This document shows positions 18,319 to 26,532 of a stretch of DNA of 64,000 nucleotides, piece after piece. Positions within the stretch are counted from its first letter, which is position 1, and each line of letters begins with the position of its first letter. The stretch is taken from positions 1,116,001 to 1,180,000 of the forward strand of contig NZ_CP042831.1 of NCBI RefSeq assembly GCF_008000935.1, in the 5' to 3' direction. Both the position numbers and the translations under genes were made by a program. Under the pieces are notes generated by a model, which was given only the letters and a program-made list of their open reading frames with translations, made no database searches and was not told the origin of the DNA. The DNA comes from Flavobacterium alkalisoli (GTDB lineage: Bacteria > Bacteroidota > Bacteroidia > Flavobacteriales > Flavobacteriaceae).

Positions 18319-19731
18319 ATGCATAAAAAAAATACCTCACTGAAAAAGATTACTTTACCGCTTTTAGGCCTGGCTATGCTGGCCGGATGTGGATCTGCTG
18401 AAAAGAAAAATGATACCGAATTGTGGCTAACCATGCCCGATAAATCGGTTGTTTTTCAAAAGCAGGAAAACTTTTTAATCAATCAATCAGAAAACCAAAA
18501 CGTAATTACAATAGATACCTCAAAAACCTATCAGGAAATGGATGGTTTTGGGTATACACTAACCGGAGGGAGCGCTAAGCATATAAGCAATATGAGCGAG
18601 CCTGAAAAGGAAAAACTTTTACAGGAACTATACGGTACCGGTGAGGGCAGTATAGGGGTTAGCTACATCAGGATAAGCGTGGGAGCGTCAGATCTTGATG
18701 AAAAAGTGTTCTCTTATAACGATCTTCCTGAAGGGGAAACCGATGTGAAGATGGAGAAGTTTGACTTAGGCTATGACAAACAATACCTTATTCCGGTTTT
18801 ACAACAGATACTAAAAATAAGCCCTGATATTAAAATTCTGGGATCACCATGGTCGCCGCCTGTGTGGATGAAAGATAATGGTGATGCAAGGGGAGGAAGC
18901 CTTAAGCCGGAGTTTTATCCTGCTTATGCCAAATATTTTGTAAAATACATTCAGGAGATGAAGGCTAACGGTATTACAATAGATGCTGTTACCGTACAAA
19001 ATGAGCCATTACATCCGGGGAACAATCCAAGCCTTTTAATGTTGCCTGAGGCACAAAAGGAATTTGTAAGGGATCATTTAGGTCCTGAATTTGAAAAGAA
19101 CGGGATAAAGACTAAGATCATAGTTTATGATCATAATGCAGACCGTCCGGACTATCCCATCACTATTCTGGATGATCCTGAAGCAGCCAAGTATATTGAT
19201 GGTTCTGCCTTCCATTTGTATGGGGGTACTATCGATGCGGTTTCGAAGGTTCATGACGCGCATCCGAATAAAAACTTATACTTTACCGAACAGTGGGTAG
19301 GGGCTCCGGGCGACTTTGCCAAAGAACTGAACTGGCATGTGGAAAACCTTATTATTGGCGCACCAAGAAACTGGTGTAAAACGGTACTGGAATGGAATCT
19401 TGCAGCCGATGAAAACCAACAGCCTCATACCGACAGGGGTGGTTGCGACCGTTGCCTTGGCGCGGTTACTATAGCAGGTGATAAGGTAACAAGAGAACCG
19501 GCTTATTATATAATAGCCCATGCTTCAAAATTTGTACGCCCGGGCAGTGTAAGGATAGATTCTAACCTTATAGACGGATTGCCTAATGTGGCTTATAAAA
19601 CACCGGAAGGGAAAGTTGTGGTTATTGTACAAAATACATCAGGAGAAGATAAAGCAGTAGCAATAAATGCAGGAGCTAAAAATGCAGCGGTAATGCTAAA
19701 AGCAGGCGCTGTGGCAACGCTTGTGCTGTAA
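18319..19731 (+). CDS. GH30 family glycoside hydrolase, lipoprotein (second copy)
   Basis: A 470-residue lipoprotein (lipobox AMLAGC) paralogous to the preceding enzyme over its whole length. Catalytic residues are in VQNEPLH (acid/base Glu229) and LYFTEQW (nucleophile Glu324). SPWSPPVWMK and GGCDRCLG match the first copy. After the nucleophile the first copy has VSGGEW and this one QWVGAP, and the loop after NEPLH differs (ETGGY versus PGNN). These changes lie at the substrate cleft, so the pair may differ in linkage or chain-length preference. It is the last gene of the PUL operon, 59 nt after the first GH30 gene. Confidence 0.92.
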   Translation: MHKKNTSLKKITLPLLGLAMLAGCGSAEKKNDTELWLTMPDKSVVFQKQENFLINQSENQNVITIDTSKTYQEMDGFGYTLTGGSAKHISNMSEPEKEKLLQELYGTGEGSIGVSYIRISVGASDLDEKVFSYNDLPEGETDVKMEKFDLGYDKQYLIPVLQQILKISPDIKILGSPWSPPVWMKDNGDARGGSLKPEFYPAYAKYFVKYIQEMKANGITIDAVTVQNEPLHPGNNPSLLMLPEAQKEFVRDHLGPEFEKNGIKTKIIVYDHNADRPDYPITILDDPEAAKYIDGSAFHLYGGTIDAVSKVHDAHPNKNLYFTEQWVGAPGDFAKELNWHVENLIIGAPRNWCKTVLEWNLAADENQQPHTDRGGCDRCLGAVTIAGDKVTREPAYYIIAHASKFVRPGSVRIDSNLIDGLPNVAYKTPEGKVVVIVQNTSGEDKAVAINAGAKNAAVMLKAGAVATLVL

Positions 19732-19744
19732 TAATAAATCAACG

Positions 19745-19885
19745 GGTTTGGTGCATGCAATCCTTGCCAAGCGTATAAGTGTAGCCTTAAAGAGTATATA
19801 GTTTTTTGTGAAAGCCTTAATTAAGGCATTAGGATAACAAAGCTGTCCGCAATCTATAACAGTCAGGTATGCACTAAACCTTTTT
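19745..19885 (+). ncRNA. putative structured RNA, 6S-like closing stem
   Basis: Bases 19745-19758 pair with 19867-19880 in an unbroken 14-bp stem that contains two G-U pairs on the plus strand (A-C mismatches on the other strand). Five T follow. Between the arms is a perfect hairpin GCCTTAATTAAGGC (19814-19827), and GCCTTAA near 19784 could pair alternatively. A long closing stem, internal bubble and about 140 nt recall 6S RNA, for which a flavobacterial family (6S-Flavo) is known. I cannot align to it. No clear promoter is seen, so it could also be a processed 3' UTR. Confidence 0.4.
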
Positions 19886-19945
19886 GATGTTTAATTATAA
19901 AGAGATAACATAACTTTTAGTGCCGCTATTTTAAAGTAGGAGCTA

Positions 19946-19979
19946 CACATTTGCAGGGAGTGGAGACCCGAAAAATGTG
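19946..19979 (+). other. stem-loop of unknown role
   Basis: CACATTT (19946-19952) pairs with AAATGTG (19973-19979). Inside, GGG and CCC can form a second short helix around AGTGGAGA. No T run follows, so it is not a terminator. It lies between the putative RNA and the next terminator. Confidence 0.3.
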
Positions 19980-20051
19980 ACTTTATAATAATGGTTACAG
20001 CTTAAAATGAGTTTTCATTGAAAGAATAGTTTATGTTTAGGTTAGTTACGG

Positions 20052-20084
20052 GAGCCGCGCTTTTAGCGCGGCTCTTTTGTTTTG
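20052..20084 (+). terminator. terminator of the PUL region
   Basis: A GC-rich 9-bp stem GAGCCGCGC / GCGCGGCTC with loop TTTTA, followed by TTTTGTTTTG. It is the strongest stop signal after the GH30 genes. It also rules out a start at 20033 for the next gene, since that start would place the hairpin inside the protein. Confidence 0.9.
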
Positions 20085-20131
20085 TTTGCAGGAGTGATGT
20101 GCTATTTGTACATTTAGTAAAAATAACTGCG

Positions 20132-20899
20132 ATGAACATAACCCTTATACAAACGGCCCTGCAATGGGAAAACCACGAAGCAAACAGGCAGAATTTTACC
20201 AGGATAATAAACAGTATTGGTGAACATACAGATCTTGTTGTATTGCCTGAAATGTTTGCAACGGGCTTTACCATGAAGCCGGAATTGGTCGCCGAAGACA
20301 TGGAAGGTGAAACGGTGCAATGGATGAAAGCTATTGCTTCTCAAAAGGGTTTTGCCATAACAGGCAGCCTTGTAATTAAGGAAGGCGGAAATTATTATAA
20401 CAGGCTATGTTTTGTGTATCCTGACGGTAGTATTAAAACCTATGACAAGCGCCATTTGTTTACCCTTGCGGGAGAGGATAAAGCCTATACATCGGGTAGT
20501 GAAAAACTGATAGTAGAATATAAAGGGTGGAAGATATGCCCTCTAGTGTGTTATGATCTTCGTTTTCCTGCTTTTTCCCGTAACCTGGAGGATTATGATT
20601 TGTTGCTTTATGTGGCTAACTGGCCTTCACCAAGGGTACTGGCGTGGGATGCCCTTTTAAAGGCTCGCAGTATAGAGAATATGTGCTATACGGCAGGCGT
20701 TAATAGGGTAGGTCAGGATGAGAACGGACACAATTATCCGGGGCATTCTCAGGTATTGGATTGTTTGGGTAATGAATTGGCAAAGGCATCAGACGGCGAA
20801 GAGGTAATAACCATTTCGCTGGATAAAGAAGCCATGTTGCAAACCCGTAAAAGATTTGGATTTCTAAACGACAGGGATACTTATACTATGGTAAAGTAA
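20132..20899 (+). CDS. nitrilase-superfamily amidase (omega-amidase/YafV type)
   Basis: A 255-residue cytoplasmic protein starting MNITLIQTAL; a 33-residue longer frame was rejected because it spans a terminator. The nitrilase triad is present: Glu in LPEMFATGF, Lys in YDKRHLFTL and Cys in LVCYDLRFP. The size and FATGFTM context match the YafV/Nit2-like omega-amidases, which hydrolyse 2-oxoglutaramate or 2-oxosuccinamate and so repair by-products of glutamine transamination. Its 3' end overlaps the convergent lipoprotein gene by 14 nt. Confidence 0.88.
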   Translation: MNITLIQTALQWENHEANRQNFTRIINSIGEHTDLVVLPEMFATGFTMKPELVAEDMEGETVQWMKAIASQKGFAITGSLVIKEGGNYYNRLCFVYPDGSIKTYDKRHLFTLAGEDKAYTSGSEKLIVEYKGWKICPLVCYDLRFPAFSRNLEDYDLLLYVANWPSPRVLAWDALLKARSIENMCYTAGVNRVGQDENGHNYPGHSQVLDCLGNELAKASDGEEVITISLDKEAMLQTRKRFGFLNDRDTYTMVK

Positions 20900-22538
20900 T
20901 AGTTTCGATAGCATCCCAGTTTTCCCTAATATCAATTTCTTTAGGCTTAATACCTTCCAGATAATAAAATACCTCTTCAGGCTGGCGTTTTTCCAGATAG
21001 TTTCCGCTATCCCATTCGCGGTTGCCGTTGCCGTCATATATTACCCTGACAGAATATTTATCGGCAGCAATAGCATCAAAAGCAATTTCTCTGGCCTGGC
21101 TTTCATTTTCTATGTAAGCAGTCCCTATTACTTTGTCCTTCGTATTAAATATTTCCAGTATAAGAGGGAAACGGTTTGCGTTGCGCAGGCTAATACGCAG
21201 GTTTCCATAATTCGAATATAGTTTTGTAGTTACGGTATAGCTTAAAGTGTCGTTTTCCATTTCGTAGAAATCTTTAAGCGCTCCCGGTAAAAGGGTAAAG
21301 TTATATTTTTGTTCTTCCTCTTTTTTAAAGTCAAACTCCAACTGTTGTTTCAGTTCATCGTACTTAGTGGTGTAAGGAACAGCTACTGAATCTTTATTGA
21401 TAAGTGCAATCTTTGTGGTGTCTATTTTTACAAGTGGTGTGCTGGCAAATATGGCAAACTTATCCCTAAAGTGTAATGTTCCTTTTTGAACGGCATCCAC
21501 ACCAAGTGAATCGGCTGCTTTCATTTCTTTGGTTTTTACTACAAATTCTCTTAGAGAATCATTTTTCCTAATCGAAACCAATAGTGAGTCGGCTACACTG
21601 TTAATGTCTCTTGGTGTCCATATCTGTAGTGAGTCCTTTTCTGGAACCTTAGAGGTTATGGTTTTTATAAGTTCTTTTGTCGCAGCATTTTTAACTTCGA
21701 TGGTTACATCTCTGCCATCGCCTTCATATCCTGCAAAATAACGGTTTGATGATGCCTGTACAGGTTTAAGCGCTTTAAAAGGCTTTTTCTCCATAAAGAG
21801 ATTAAGTTCATAAAGCGAATCGTTAGGAACTGTTATTGGCTTATTAAGAAATGCAATCTTATCGGATGCAGGGTCAAACTTATAATTGTTGTTTTTGTCT
21901 TTTAATGCCACTACATAGTATTTGCCTTCCTTAAGGTTTTCTAACTTGTAGTTTACCATACTGTCCAGCGTGTTGGTTATGTAGCGTGGTTTTTCCTTAT
22001 AAACTATAGAGTCGTTGTAGGTATCGTTAGCCTCATAAAGCATAACCGTAACAAAATTATCGGGCTTTTTTTCAAAGGCATCCTTAATTTTTCCGCCTAA
22101 TGTAAGGGAATCAATATAGGTTCCTGTAGAGAAAACGAATTTAAACTGTGAGTAAGGGTTACCCTCATTATTATCGGTAATACTTTGCCCGAAGTTAAAG
22201 CTGTAGGTTGTGTTGTCCTCCAGTGTGTCTTTAATTTTTATGCGTATGTATTTGCTGGCACTTCCCATTGGGTAAATGGTAGGTGTGTTTTTCATTGGAG
22301 GGGAAATGATAAGCTGCTTGCTTATGTCCTTTACCTTAATGTATTCGCTAAAGTTTATCTGAATCTCGTTACCTTTAAATTCAGTAGACATATTATCAGG
22401 TGTGCTGTATACCAGTACCGGAGGTATGGAATCTTTAGGTCCACCGGTTATAGTTCCTCTTTTTGCGCAACTGTTAAGCGATAAAAGGGATATAAATAAA
22501 GCAAGTGTGATATAAAGCAGAAATCGGTTCCTGTACAT
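20886..22538 (-). CDS. Ig-like domain lipoprotein
   Basis: A 550-residue lipoprotein starting MYRNRF (an upstream ATG adds ten residues without a signal character). The lipobox is LSLNSC. Directly after it, GPKDSIPPVLV and NEIQINFSEYI mark a bacterial Ig-like (Big_5) domain. The remainder is a series of beta domains with a repeated KDKNNNYKFDP / DGNGNREWDSG pattern, which resembles calcium-dependent or carboxypeptidase-regulatory-like modules. It is probably outer-membrane anchored. It is on the same strand as comF upstream (65-nt gap). The function is not known. Confidence 0.8.
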   Translation of the reverse strand: MYRNRFLLYITLALFISLLSLNSCAKRGTITGGPKDSIPPVLVYSTPDNMSTEFKGNEIQINFSEYIKVKDISKQLIISPPMKNTPTIYPMGSASKYIRIKIKDTLEDNTTYSFNFGQSITDNNEGNPYSQFKFVFSTGTYIDSLTLGGKIKDAFEKKPDNFVTVMLYEANDTYNDSIVYKEKPRYITNTLDSMVNYKLENLKEGKYYVVALKDKNNNYKFDPASDKIAFLNKPITVPNDSLYELNLFMEKKPFKALKPVQASSNRYFAGYEGDGRDVTIEVKNAATKELIKTITSKVPEKDSLQIWTPRDINSVADSLLVSIRKNDSLREFVVKTKEMKAADSLGVDAVQKGTLHFRDKFAIFASTPLVKIDTTKIALINKDSVAVPYTTKYDELKQQLEFDFKKEEEQKYNFTLLPGALKDFYEMENDTLSYTVTTKLYSNYGNLRISLRNANRFPLILEIFNTKDKVIGTAYIENESQAREIAFDAIAADKYSVRVIYDGNGNREWDSGNYLEKRQPEEVFYYLEGIKPKEIDIRENWDAIETITLP

Positions 22539-22603
22539 ATAGTATTCTTTAACAGCACAAAATAACAATTATATTTAGTGTAAATAAAATGTTTTTGTAA
22601 AAT

Positions 22604-23287
22604 TTAAGTATGTGCATAAGCAATAGTAACAATGCTTAAGCGGCTTCCCGGTATTTTAAGCAATGCCCTGCCGCAAGCCTCGAGGGTAGCACCTGTGGTA
22701 ATAACGTCATCAATTAATAAAAAGTGCCTGTTATGGTGTGCTTCGGTATAAGAAACTTCAAAAGCAGAACGTGTAATTTCTGCCCTGTCTGATAATCCTT
22801 TTTTAGTTTGGGTTTTGGTATAGCTTTCCCTTAACAGGATGTTGTCGCTGTAGTTTACACCTAAACCTTTTGCCAGTGCCCTGCCAAATTCGGTAACCTG
22901 ATTATAGCCGCGTTCCCTTAGTCTTTTCTTATGTAACGGTACGGGAATAACATCGGTAACCGACTGTAATGTTTCCGTTTTTACTAAATCATCAACATAG
23001 AGTTCTCCTGCAAGTTTTCCTGCCTCTTCATGTCCACGGTATTTAAGATTATGGATAAGCTGTTGTACGATGCCTTCCTTGTGGAAATAAAGGAGGGAAG
23101 AAGCGTGCTCCAATGGCAATCTGCCGTAAAATTTGTTATAGGTTTCGTTTTCCGGGTTAAGATGGTGCTGTGTGTAAGGCAGCTCATGCCTGCAGGTAGT
23201 ACATAGTACCGATTCGCTATCCAATAGCGTTTCATTGCAGCCTGAGCAGGTTTTTGGATATAATAAGTTGACTAAACTTTTGAACAT
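22604..23287 (-). CDS. comF: ComF family phosphoribosyltransferase-like protein
   Basis: A 227-residue protein. The N-terminus has a four-Cys zinc ribbon (CSGCNE and CTTCRHE) typical of ComF. The C-terminal half is a phosphoribosyltransferase fold with the PRPP loop FLLIDDVITTGAT near residue 185. ComF acts in DNA uptake for natural transformation in some bacteria, but its exact biochemical role is open. It is divergent from glyS; a TATTTTTG box on the minus strand at 23301-23308 could be its -7 element. Confidence 0.9.
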   Translation of the reverse strand: MFKSLVNLLYPKTCSGCNETLLDSESVLCTTCRHELPYTQHHLNPENETYNKFYGRLPLEHASSLLYFHKEGIVQQLIHNLKYRGHEEAGKLAGELYVDDLVKTETLQSVTDVIPVPLHKKRLRERGYNQVTEFGRALAKGLGVNYSDNILLRESYTKTQTKKGLSDRAEITRSAFEVSYTEAHHNRHFLLIDDVITTGATLEACGRALLKIPGSRLSIVTIAYAHT

Positions 23288-23365
23288 GGTGTGGTTAACA
23301 CAAAAATATTTTGATTTAGGCTAAAGATAATAAAAGAGGGCATTTATATATACAATCGCTTTTTA

Positions 23366-23373
23366 TATTTTTG
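23366..23373 (+). promoter_or_regulatory. -7 box of glyS, giving a leaderless or near-leaderless mRNA
   Basis: TATTTTTG fits TAnnTTTG and ends only 4 nt before the GlyRS ATG (23378). A start site at the usual distance would fall on or next to the initiation codon. No -33 TTTG is visible. Confidence 0.4.
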
Positions 23374-23377
23374 CACC

Positions 23378-24922
23378 ATGGCAAAACAGGAAGATATTTT
23401 TAAGAATGTAATTTCGCATGCTAAAGAATACGGATACATATTTCCGTCAAGCGAAATATACGATGGATTAAGTGCTGTGTATGACTACGGTCAAAACGGT
23501 GCCGAACTAAAAAAGAACATCAGGGAATACTGGTGGAAATCAATGGTGCAGATGCATGAGAACATTGTAGGTATAGATGCCTCAATATTTATGCATCCTA
23601 CAACGTGGAAAGCATCGGGACACGTAGATGCTTTTAACGACCCTTTGATTGACAATAAGGATTCCAAAAAAAGATACAGGGCAGACGTTTTAATTGAAGA
23701 CTATGCCGAGAAGCTTAACCAAAAAGCTCAAAAAGAAATAGACAAGGCAAAAGACCGTTATGGCGATGCCTTTAATGAGGAGGAGTTTAAGGCTACTAAT
23801 GCACGTACTAAGGAGTACCTTGAAAAGAAAGATGCTATACTTAAGCGTATGGCTAACAGTTTGGAAACCGAAAACCTTGCCGATGTAAAGGCGCTTATAG
23901 AGGAGCTTGGTATTGCCGATCCTGAAACAGGATCTAAAAACTGGACAGAGGTACGTCAGTTTAACCTTATGTTTGGTACTAAACTGGGTGCAGAGGCTTC
24001 TACTGCAATGGATTTATACCTTCGTCCGGAAACTGCCCAGGGTATATTTGTAAACTTCCTTAATGTGCAAAAAACAGGAAGGATGAAAATTCCTTTTGGT
24101 ATAGCACAAACAGGTAAGGCTTTCCGTAACGAGATTGTGGCAAGACAGTTTATTTTCCGTATGAGGGAGTTCGAACAAATGGAAATGCAGTTCTTTGTTC
24201 GTCCGGGTGAGGAAATGAAATGGTATGAATACTGGAAAGAAACAAGATTAAAATGGCATAAATCTCTTGGACTTGGTGAGGAGAACTACCGTTTCCACGA
24301 CCATGAGAAGCTGGCTCACTATGCTAATGCTGCTGCCGACATTGAGTTTAACTTCCCGTTTGGGTTTAAAGAGCTTGAAGGTATTCACTCAAGAACCGAT
24401 TTCGACCTTAAAGCACACGAACAGTTTTCAGGTAAAAAGCTTCAGTTCTTTGATACGGAGCTTAACCAGAACTATGTGCCTTATGTGGTGGAAACATCAG
24501 TGGGTCTTGACAGGATGTTCCTAGCGGTATTCTCAACTTCATTAAAAGAGGAAACCCTTGAAGACGGTTCTACACGTACCGTACTTAGCCTGCCGGCTGT
24601 ACTGGCGCCTACTAAAGCTGCCGTACTTCCGCTAATCAAGAGAGACGGACTTCCGGAAGTTGCCCGCGAAATTATAGAAGATCTTAAATGGGACTTCAAT
24701 GTGGCTTATGACGAGAAAGATGCAGTAGGACGTCGTTACAGAAGACAGGATGCTCTAGGTACTCCGTTCTGTATTACGGTAGATCACCAAACGCTGGAGG
24801 ATCAAACGGTAACTATCCGTCACCGTGATACTATGCAGCAGGATAGGGTGAAGATATCGGAATTAAGAGGTATCATCAACGAAGAGGTTTCGGTAAGAAA
24901 CTGGCTCATGAAAATGAAATAA
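23378..24922 (+). CDS. glyS: glycyl-tRNA synthetase, dimeric type
   Basis: A 514-residue class II synthetase of the single-chain alpha2 kind (as in Thermus and eukaryotes), not the alpha/beta tetramer. Motif 2 is in FGIAQTGKAFRNEI and the following RMREFEQMEMQFF. Motif 3 is in VETSVGLDRMFLAVF. An insertion of about 90 charged helical residues lies between motifs 1 and 2, and an anticodon-binding domain is at the C-terminus (APTKAAVLPLI, DQTVTIRHRDTM). It charges tRNA-Gly with glycine in the cytoplasm. It is monocistronic with its own terminator. Confidence 0.97.
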   Translation: MAKQEDIFKNVISHAKEYGYIFPSSEIYDGLSAVYDYGQNGAELKKNIREYWWKSMVQMHENIVGIDASIFMHPTTWKASGHVDAFNDPLIDNKDSKKRYRADVLIEDYAEKLNQKAQKEIDKAKDRYGDAFNEEEFKATNARTKEYLEKKDAILKRMANSLETENLADVKALIEELGIADPETGSKNWTEVRQFNLMFGTKLGAEASTAMDLYLRPETAQGIFVNFLNVQKTGRMKIPFGIAQTGKAFRNEIVARQFIFRMREFEQMEMQFFVRPGEEMKWYEYWKETRLKWHKSLGLGEENYRFHDHEKLAHYANAAADIEFNFPFGFKELEGIHSRTDFDLKAHEQFSGKKLQFFDTELNQNYVPYVVETSVGLDRMFLAVFSTSLKEETLEDGSTRTVLSLPAVLAPTKAAVLPLIKRDGLPEVAREIIEDLKWDFNVAYDEKDAVGRRYRRQDALGTPFCITVDHQTLEDQTVTIRHRDTMQQDRVKISELRGIINEEVSVRNWLMKMK

Positions 24923-24926
24923 TAGT

Positions 24927-24954
24927 AAAGGCTCCCAATCGGGAGCCTTTTTTT
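24927..24954 (+). terminator. glyS terminator
   Basis: A 10-bp stem AAAGGCTCCC / GGGAGCCTTT with loop AATC and a T run. Its core CTCCCAATCGGGAG recurs at 26417 and in mutated form at 25893. Confidence 0.92.
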
Positions 24955-24982
24955 ATATATTTAAATTGTCAAATTATACGAT

Positions 24983-25354
24983 ATGAAAAAAATTACCTTG
25001 CTGTTGTTTCTTTTTTTAGGCCTTTCCTCTTTTGCTCAGGAAAACGGAGTTTTTGTTGTAAGCGAAGGCGATAAAAAAATAACAGTGGTACTGGATACTA
25101 AATTACCTTACCTGGAATTAAATAAACCAACACTACTTAAAACCTATTTTGAGAATATAGATATAAAAAACAGTTCTTCAATTGCAAGGGGATTAAGAAA
25201 AAAAGAACAATGCGGGGATAACTGTGCCGCATGGGAATTAATAATAGATGAAAAAGGAGTAGTTGATGGTTATTTTAAGATTACGTTTTACTATGAGCTT
25301 AGTGGGGACAGAGAGAATAAGAAGATGTATGTTTCAATTCCGGTAAAGGATTAA
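24983..25354 (+). CDS. small secreted protein of unknown function
   Basis: A 123-residue protein with a signal peptide ending near SSFAQ. The mature part is beta-rich with two Cys close together (EQCGDNCAAW), a likely disulfide or metal pair. I recognise no family. Its first residues (MKKITLLLFLFL) are close to those of the convergent small gene ending at 25934 (MKKITLLLALFL). It starts 61 nt after glyS, beyond the terminator, and may share a unit with the next gene. Confidence 0.65.
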   Translation: MKKITLLLFLFLGLSSFAQENGVFVVSEGDKKITVVLDTKLPYLELNKPTLLKTYFENIDIKNSSSIARGLRKKEQCGDNCAAWELIIDEKGVVDGYFKITFYYELSGDRENKKMYVSIPVKD

Positions 25355-25461
25355 AGGATATAAATATAGTTTTGATATCTTTCTTTTTTGTAACTTTAGT
25401 TTGTTAACTATTTGATGTGTAGTGCTTTGTGTTGACGAGTAATGTAAATCTATATAGTACC

Positions 25462-25875
25462 ATGAAAAATGTAATCAAACTAATCACCATTTGCCTGTTT
25501 TTGGCTGTTTCACCAAAAGCTTTGGCGCAGGACTGGACTACGATTGCCGAAAAGACGGTTAACTTTAAAGCCGAAAAAGATGTGGTAACACCACGCGGTA
25601 ACGAAAAGAATATAGATAAGATACGTATTAAATGTACTGAGGGTACTGTAAAGCTAAAGAAGGTACACGTGGAAATGAGCGACGGTGCCAAAAAAGACTA
25701 TGATGCCAAAGGGGTAGGCGTACTTACAAAAGGGATGACCTCACTGGCATGGGACTTGCCCGGTAAAAGCGGCGAACTTAAAATCAAAAAAATTGAACTT
25801 GAGTATGATTCCGTAGGGAATATGCTGGTTACCAAAAAAGCTAAGGTCGAGGTACAGGGAAGAGTTTCACATTAA
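25462..25875 (+). CDS. small secreted protein, DUF2541-like
   Basis: A 137-residue protein starting MKNVIKL, chosen over an ATG 33 nt upstream because it puts the signal peptide (ending PKALAQ) at the N-terminus. The mature domain is an all-beta pattern: WTTIAEKTVNF, IDKIRIKCTEG, KLKKVHVEMSDG, TSLAWDLPGKSG and IKKIELEYDS. The order of a WxxxxxxTV start, an RIK strand, a VxV strand and a DLPG turn resembles DUF2541-type periplasmic proteins of unknown role. It is followed by its own terminator. Confidence 0.7.
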   Translation: MKNVIKLITICLFLAVSPKALAQDWTTIAEKTVNFKAEKDVVTPRGNEKNIDKIRIKCTEGTVKLKKVHVEMSDGAKKDYDAKGVGVLTKGMTSLAWDLPGKSGELKIKKIELEYDSVGNMLVTKKAKVEVQGRVSH

Positions 25876-25892
25876 TAAAATATGCAATAAAG

Positions 25893-25919
25893 AAGGCTTC
25901 CAATCGGGAGCCTTTTTAA
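25893..25919 (+). terminator. terminator after the DUF2541-like gene
   Basis: AAGGCTTCC pairs with GGGAGCCTT (one T-G pair) around AATC, with five T after it. It is a near copy of the glyS terminator 1 kb upstream. Confidence 0.85.
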
Positions 25920-25933
25920 TTATGTTTTTATTG

Positions 25934-26332
25934 CTATAAACCGCATTTACCTCCTAAACTTATGTTCATAGTAAACCCTTTCTTGTTATTCCATTTGCCT
26001 AAAGAAAATCCGTCGGTGGCATCATAGCGGGAACCATTGTTGTATGTATTTATGAGAGAATACTCTTCAGGGTGTTTTTCAGCATACACTGAAAAAATAT
26101 TTTCAGTTGAATGTATTTTTGCTCCCTGAAAATATAGACCTGTGTAATTTTTATTGTAGTCAGATTTAAAAAGGCTTGATGCAAAAGAAAAATCCTTGCT
26201 TTGAAGCGGTTCAGGTGTTTTTTCTATTATAGATACTTCTTGTTTTTTCTCTATATCTGAAATCTCTTTTTCCTGGGCATAGGCGGAAATCGTTACAAGA
26301 AAAAGGGCTAATAGTAAGGTTATCTTTTTCAT
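25934..26332 (-). CDS. small secreted protein of unknown function
   Basis: A 132-residue protein with a signal peptide ending near SAYAQ, then a Glu/Lys-rich stretch (KEISDIEKKQEVSIIEK). The C-terminal part has several Asn and Tyr and ends KCGL. No family is recognised. It is convergent with the DUF2541-like gene, sharing its terminator region, and lies downstream of thiL but separated by a terminator and a repeat, so it is probably its own unit. Confidence 0.55.
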   Translation of the reverse strand: MKKITLLLALFLVTISAYAQEKEISDIEKKQEVSIIEKTPEPLQSKDFSFASSLFKSDYNKNYTGLYFQGAKIHSTENIFSVYAEKHPEEYSLINTYNNGSRYDATDGFSLGKWNNKKGFTMNISLGGKCGL

Positions 26333-26416
26333 TTTGAATGGTTTTACTATAAAACTAAAGCTTTTATTTCAAAACAAAAAACAAAGGGATTGTATTAACA
26401 GATTATATAATAAAGT

Positions 26417-26440
26417 AAAAGCTCCCAATCGGGAGCTTTT
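26417..26440 (-). terminator. terminator downstream of thiL
   Basis: A perfect 10-bp stem AAAAGCTCCC / GGGAGCTTTT with loop AATC. T runs lie on both strands; the only gene it can serve is thiL on the minus strand. It shares its core with the glyS terminator. Confidence 0.75.
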
Positions 26441-26448
26441 TATTAAGG

Positions 26449-26526
26449 TGTGTCATTGCGAACGAAATGTAATGGAGTGTGGCAATCTATTTTTCAGATT
26501 GCTTCGTCGTGCCTCCTCGCAAAGAC
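26449..26526. repeat. REP-like inverted repeat (TCATTGCGA ... CTCGCAA)
   Basis: It starts GTGTGTCATTGCGA, has an internal hairpin GCAATCT / AGATTGC (26482-26502), and ends GCCTCCTCGCAAAGACG. The opening GTGTGTCATTGCGA recurs at 28250-28263. Its position between two genes and its dyad symmetry fit an extragenic palindromic repeat. Confidence 0.6.
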
Positions 26527-26532
26527 GGATGT

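Noticed and set aside
19745..19885. tmRNA or RNase P RNA
   Set aside because: No tRNA-like end, tag frame or conserved RNase P core is present and the length is too short.
20033..20131. N-terminal extension of the omega-amidase
   Set aside because: It would translate through a strong GC-rich terminator; the family starts at the later ATG.
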